This document shows, one piece after another, positions 12,572 to 14,063 of a DNA stretch of 14,063 nt. Under the pieces are notes generated by a model, which ran no database searches, was not told where the DNA came from, and saw only the letters and a program-made list of their open reading frames with translations. A program made the position numbers and the translations under genes. This DNA is from Candidatus Zixiibacteriota bacterium (GTDB lineage Bacteria > Zixibacteria > MSB-5A5 > GN15 > FEB-12): the NCBI GenBank assembly GCA_022564135.1, contig JADFLZ010000019.1:1-14063 (forward strand), given 5' to 3'. The first letter of the stretch is position 1. Each line of letters opens with the position of its first letter.

Positions 12572-13366
12572 TTAATCGTCTGCTTGGCCGAGGTTCAATC
12601 TCCAGCAGTCTTTCATAGTTTTATGTTGCTCAAAGACTGCCTTAAATTCTTTTTTTCGACTCTTAAATACGTTAGCAAATGAAGTCTCATTCATTTTAGC
12701 CTCATTCAATATCTTTTGTTCTGCATAGAACTCTTGAGAGTTGAATTTTTTCTCCAACATTATCTTAACGACTATAGCTTGCGGTGGTGTAAAGTTAAAA
12801 GTACCCTTGCTACATACTAATGTTCTACCGGCGTTAGTTAATTTTGGTTTAATGACCTTTTCTTTCGGATCGTTATGGAGTGCAGTTTCATCCTTATCTT
12901 GAATTTCTTCAACCCTCGTGGCTAATTTAGTTTGAACAATAACTTTTTCTCTAAGCACTGACAGCCTTTGGCGCACCTCGATCGGAAACCTCTTCTTACC
13001 CGGAACTTCATTGGGTTTGCAGAATTCATCCACAATATCGTAAATTTCTATCGGAACGGGATGCTCAATTAAGCCATCAAAGCCTTCGCTATCGTTCCTG
13101 AAAAACCAAAGCGAACAGGACTCTTCACGATCAGTAGAGGTTTGACAAGAATACAATATTGGATCCATTTCGCACCAACGATTGCCTAACAGAAGTATTG
13201 CCGAATGCAATCTATCGAAATCTTGGTTGAACTTTGTTACCTCTTCGTGGCCAACAACATCAGGATATTCTCCATAATAATTATTGTTGGCCTCTACCTG
13301 CTCAGCGAGTTTAATGATCTCATCGAGAATAGAAAGTGCGTCTTTGGGAACATGGATTTCCGCCAT
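12572..13366 (-). CDS. Winged-helix-like regulator or replication accessory protein
   Basis: This 264-aa protein has no enzyme motif that I can see. Residues 1-180 are acidic and include a helical head (ALSILDEIIKLAEQVEA). Residues 182-260 form a separate domain: TLVCSKGTFNFTPPQAIVVK, MLEKKF, NETSFANVFKSRKKEFKAVF and a final CWRLNL. This F-x-x-TPPQA-x-VV ... FKS ... RLNL layout is a likely C-terminal DNA-binding winged helix, and I have the impression of similar domains next to primases and excisionases in integrated elements. It is the first gene of the element's minus-strand operon. A perfect inverted repeat between its promoter and ATG suggests autoregulation. The start is ATG 13366, with no strong ribosome site. 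Confidence 0.65.
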   Translation of the reverse strand: MAEIHVPKDALSILDEIIKLAEQVEANNNYYGEYPDVVGHEEVTKFNQDFDRLHSAILLLGNRWCEMDPILYSCQTSTDREESCSLWFFRNDSEGFDGLIEHPVPIEIYDIVDEFCKPNEVPGKKRFPIEVRQRLSVLREKVIVQTKLATRVEEIQDKDETALHNDPKEKVIKPKLTNAGRTLVCSKGTFNFTPPQAIVVKIMLEKKFNSQEFYAEQKILNEAKMNETSFANVFKSRKKEFKAVFEQHKTMKDCWRLNLGQADD

Positions 13367-13367
13367 C

Positions 13368-13402
13368 GGTTCAAGCCTTGCTTTCTTATAATTACTTGAA
13401 CC
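13368..13402. repeat. Perfect 8-bp inverted repeat upstream of the winged-helix gene
   Basis: GGTTCAAG (13368-13375) and CTTGAACC (13395-13402) flank a 19-nt spacer. The repeat sits between the -10 element (13405-13410) and the ATG (13366), spanning the expected transcription start. It could be an operator, with half-site centres 27 bp apart, or an mRNA hairpin just before the start codon. Confidence 0.6.
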
Positions 13403-13404
13403 AT

Positions 13405-13433
13405 ATGATATGATTCAGCTTTCAGCCACTCAA
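13405..13433 (-). promoter_or_regulatory. Sigma70-type promoter of the element operon
   Basis: On the minus strand TTGAGT (13433-13428) and TATCAT (13410-13405) are 17 nt apart. Transcription would start near 13398, about 30 nt before the winged-helix ATG, and could read on into the primase-helicase gene. Confidence 0.5.
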
Positions 13434-13946
13434 GTTGATTTCTCGAAGAAAATTTCGTATATTATAGTATAGATAGGTGGGGATGACGAAATTAGCCTAA
13501 TTATTCTCAAAAAATAGTCAAATTACCCCGTTTTTGCTCTAAAAACACCCCCAAAAGAGGTAAAATTAGACACTAATACATAATCTTAATTTATTTCCCC
13601 GCAAAGTGTTACGTTGATTAAAAAGACAGAAAGTAGCCTACGCTTTGTCTCGTCTTCTCGGGGACACCCCACCACTCTGATATTGTCTATATTTGAGAGT
13701 TTCTCGATAACTTAATCATCTTTAGACTTAAATAATTGCTTCTATTCGTTACCTGAATAGGGTTATATGACAATTGGGCCGACAAAGTCAAGGATCCTTG
13801 CAGATTAGAACCCTACCCTACCCCCCGGAGAGAGTGAACGCATATATTGTCTGAATCGAGGTAGGAAATCGCATCTAATTTTTTTTCAAAAATTTTACCA
13901 GAAAAAAATGAACTTTCGTGTCGCTAATTAGGGCTTTGATAAAGAC
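13434..13946. other. Non-coding AT-rich region with several short palindromes
   Basis: I find no gene in this stretch of about 510 bases. It holds a perfect hairpin GTTTTT-GCTCT-AAAAAC (13530-13546) within C-runs, a GGGG-ACA-CCCC hairpin near 13660-13670, a 12-bp palindrome CAAGGATCCTTG (13789-13800) and repeat copy 3 (13821-13867). The AT-richness and palindromes next to a replication operon would suit an origin or a control region, but no clear iteron series is present here. Confidence 0.4.
13821..13867 (+). repeat. Weak third copy of the dispersed repeat
   Basis: CCCCCC followed by GAGAGT, TATATTG and TG-AATCGAGG-AGGAA keeps the order and wording of copy 1 (2950-3009), but with gaps. It shares less with copy 2. 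The relation is plausible but not secure without an alignment. Confidence 0.3.
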
Positions 13947-14063
13947 TTATCGCACTATATATTTGAGAATATAGATAAAGTCCTTAAGGGCTGCTCTGAT
14001 TGCCCTGATATGCAGTCTTGACTTACATAACTTTTCCAATTGAAGACTCAGGGTTCTCAGATT
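13947..14063 (-). CDS. Possible C-terminal end of a gene entering from the right
   Basis: The minus strand is open from the window edge for 38 codons to TAA at 13949-13947. The peptide (…LQLEKLCKSRLHIRAIRAAL… ending ILKYIVR) is basic and could be amphipathic helix. It might be the tail of a further element gene. An AT-rich hairpin, TATATT-TGAG-AATATA, lies within it, and an open frame of this length can arise by chance, so support is weak. Confidence 0.25.
   Translation of the reverse strand, partial: NLRTLSLQLEKLCKSRLHIRAIRAALKDFIYILKYIVR

Larger units (their letters stand above)
8625..14063. mobile_element. Partial integrated replicon (primase-helicase element); right end not seen
   Basis: The boundary at about 8625 is set by the interruption of the peroxiredoxin gene. 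From there on all genes are minus-strand and of plasmid, phage or satellite type: HTH protein, excisionase-like protein, small basic protein, primase-helicase and winged-helix protein. No integrase, relaxase, capsid gene or tRNA attachment site is visible, and the missing 3' part of the peroxiredoxin gene is not found, so the element should continue past 14063. The 8685-8810 stretch carries no gene I can support. Integrative plasmid, phage satellite and decayed prophage are all possible. Confidence 0.55.

Noticed and set aside
13530..13546. Perfect hairpin GTTTTT-GCTCT-AAAAAC as a terminator
   Set aside because: The stem is almost all A-T and no T-run follows on either strand.
8625..14063. 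Insertion sequence or CRISPR array
   Set aside because: No transposase-like ORF, no terminal inverted repeats pairing with the boundary at 8625, and no regularly spaced long repeats with spacers. The GGAA array has a 4-base core and a period of only 11 nt.

Overview
The window looks like a bacterial chromosome segment, probably from an uncultured Gram-negative lineage (two exported proteins, one with a clear lipobox, in an otherwise housekeeping context). A member of the FCB/Zixibacteria-type candidate phyla would fit, but that is an impression only and nothing in the window proves it. Strong Shine-Dalgarno sites (cyclase, the 78-aa ORF, the JAMM protease, the ThiS-E1 fusion, the peroxiredoxin remnant) coexist with genes that have none, some possibly leaderless.

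Layout. 1-97: start of an amino-acid permease running off the left edge (minus). 206-925: exported protein-L-isoaspartate methyltransferase. 1070-1750: multi-pass membrane protein of unknown function (minus). 2015-2812: cyclase/kynurenine-formamidase-like lipoprotein. 2813-3174: intergenic, holding a dispersed repeat (copy 1), a 32-codon ORF and an inverted repeat. 3175-5285 (minus): an RNA-repair operon of a 78-aa ORF, archease and the RNA ligase RtcB. 5340-8493 (plus): a sulfur-carrier cysteine operon of cysteine synthase, JAMM protease, and a ThiS-like carrier + E1 + rhodanese fusion. A peroxiredoxin gene then starts at 8520 and is broken after about 35 codons. From about 8625 to the right edge lies what I read as part of an integrated replicon. 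Its minus-strand genes, from right to left, are a regulator-like winged-helix protein, an archaeo-eukaryotic-type primase fused to a RecA-like helicase, a small basic protein, an excisionase-like HTH protein and a second HTH protein. No integrase is in view.

The most interesting region is 5340-5625. Two promoters with overlapping -10 elements face away from each other, one for RNA repair and one for cysteine synthesis. The cysteine-side transcript begins with a micro-ORF (5409-5534) that has 13 Cys codons in 20. It is followed by a rho-independent terminator (5576-5605) directly before the cysteine synthase gene. The last codons of the micro-ORF are complementary over 9-10 bp to the 5' arm of that terminator. 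This is the architecture of classical transcription attenuation: ribosome stalling at Cys codons would free the antiterminator. It matches the function of the operon downstream. A second notable structure is an array of six GGAA motifs at 10-11 nt spacing just upstream of the primase-helicase gene, a candidate origin or operator for the element.
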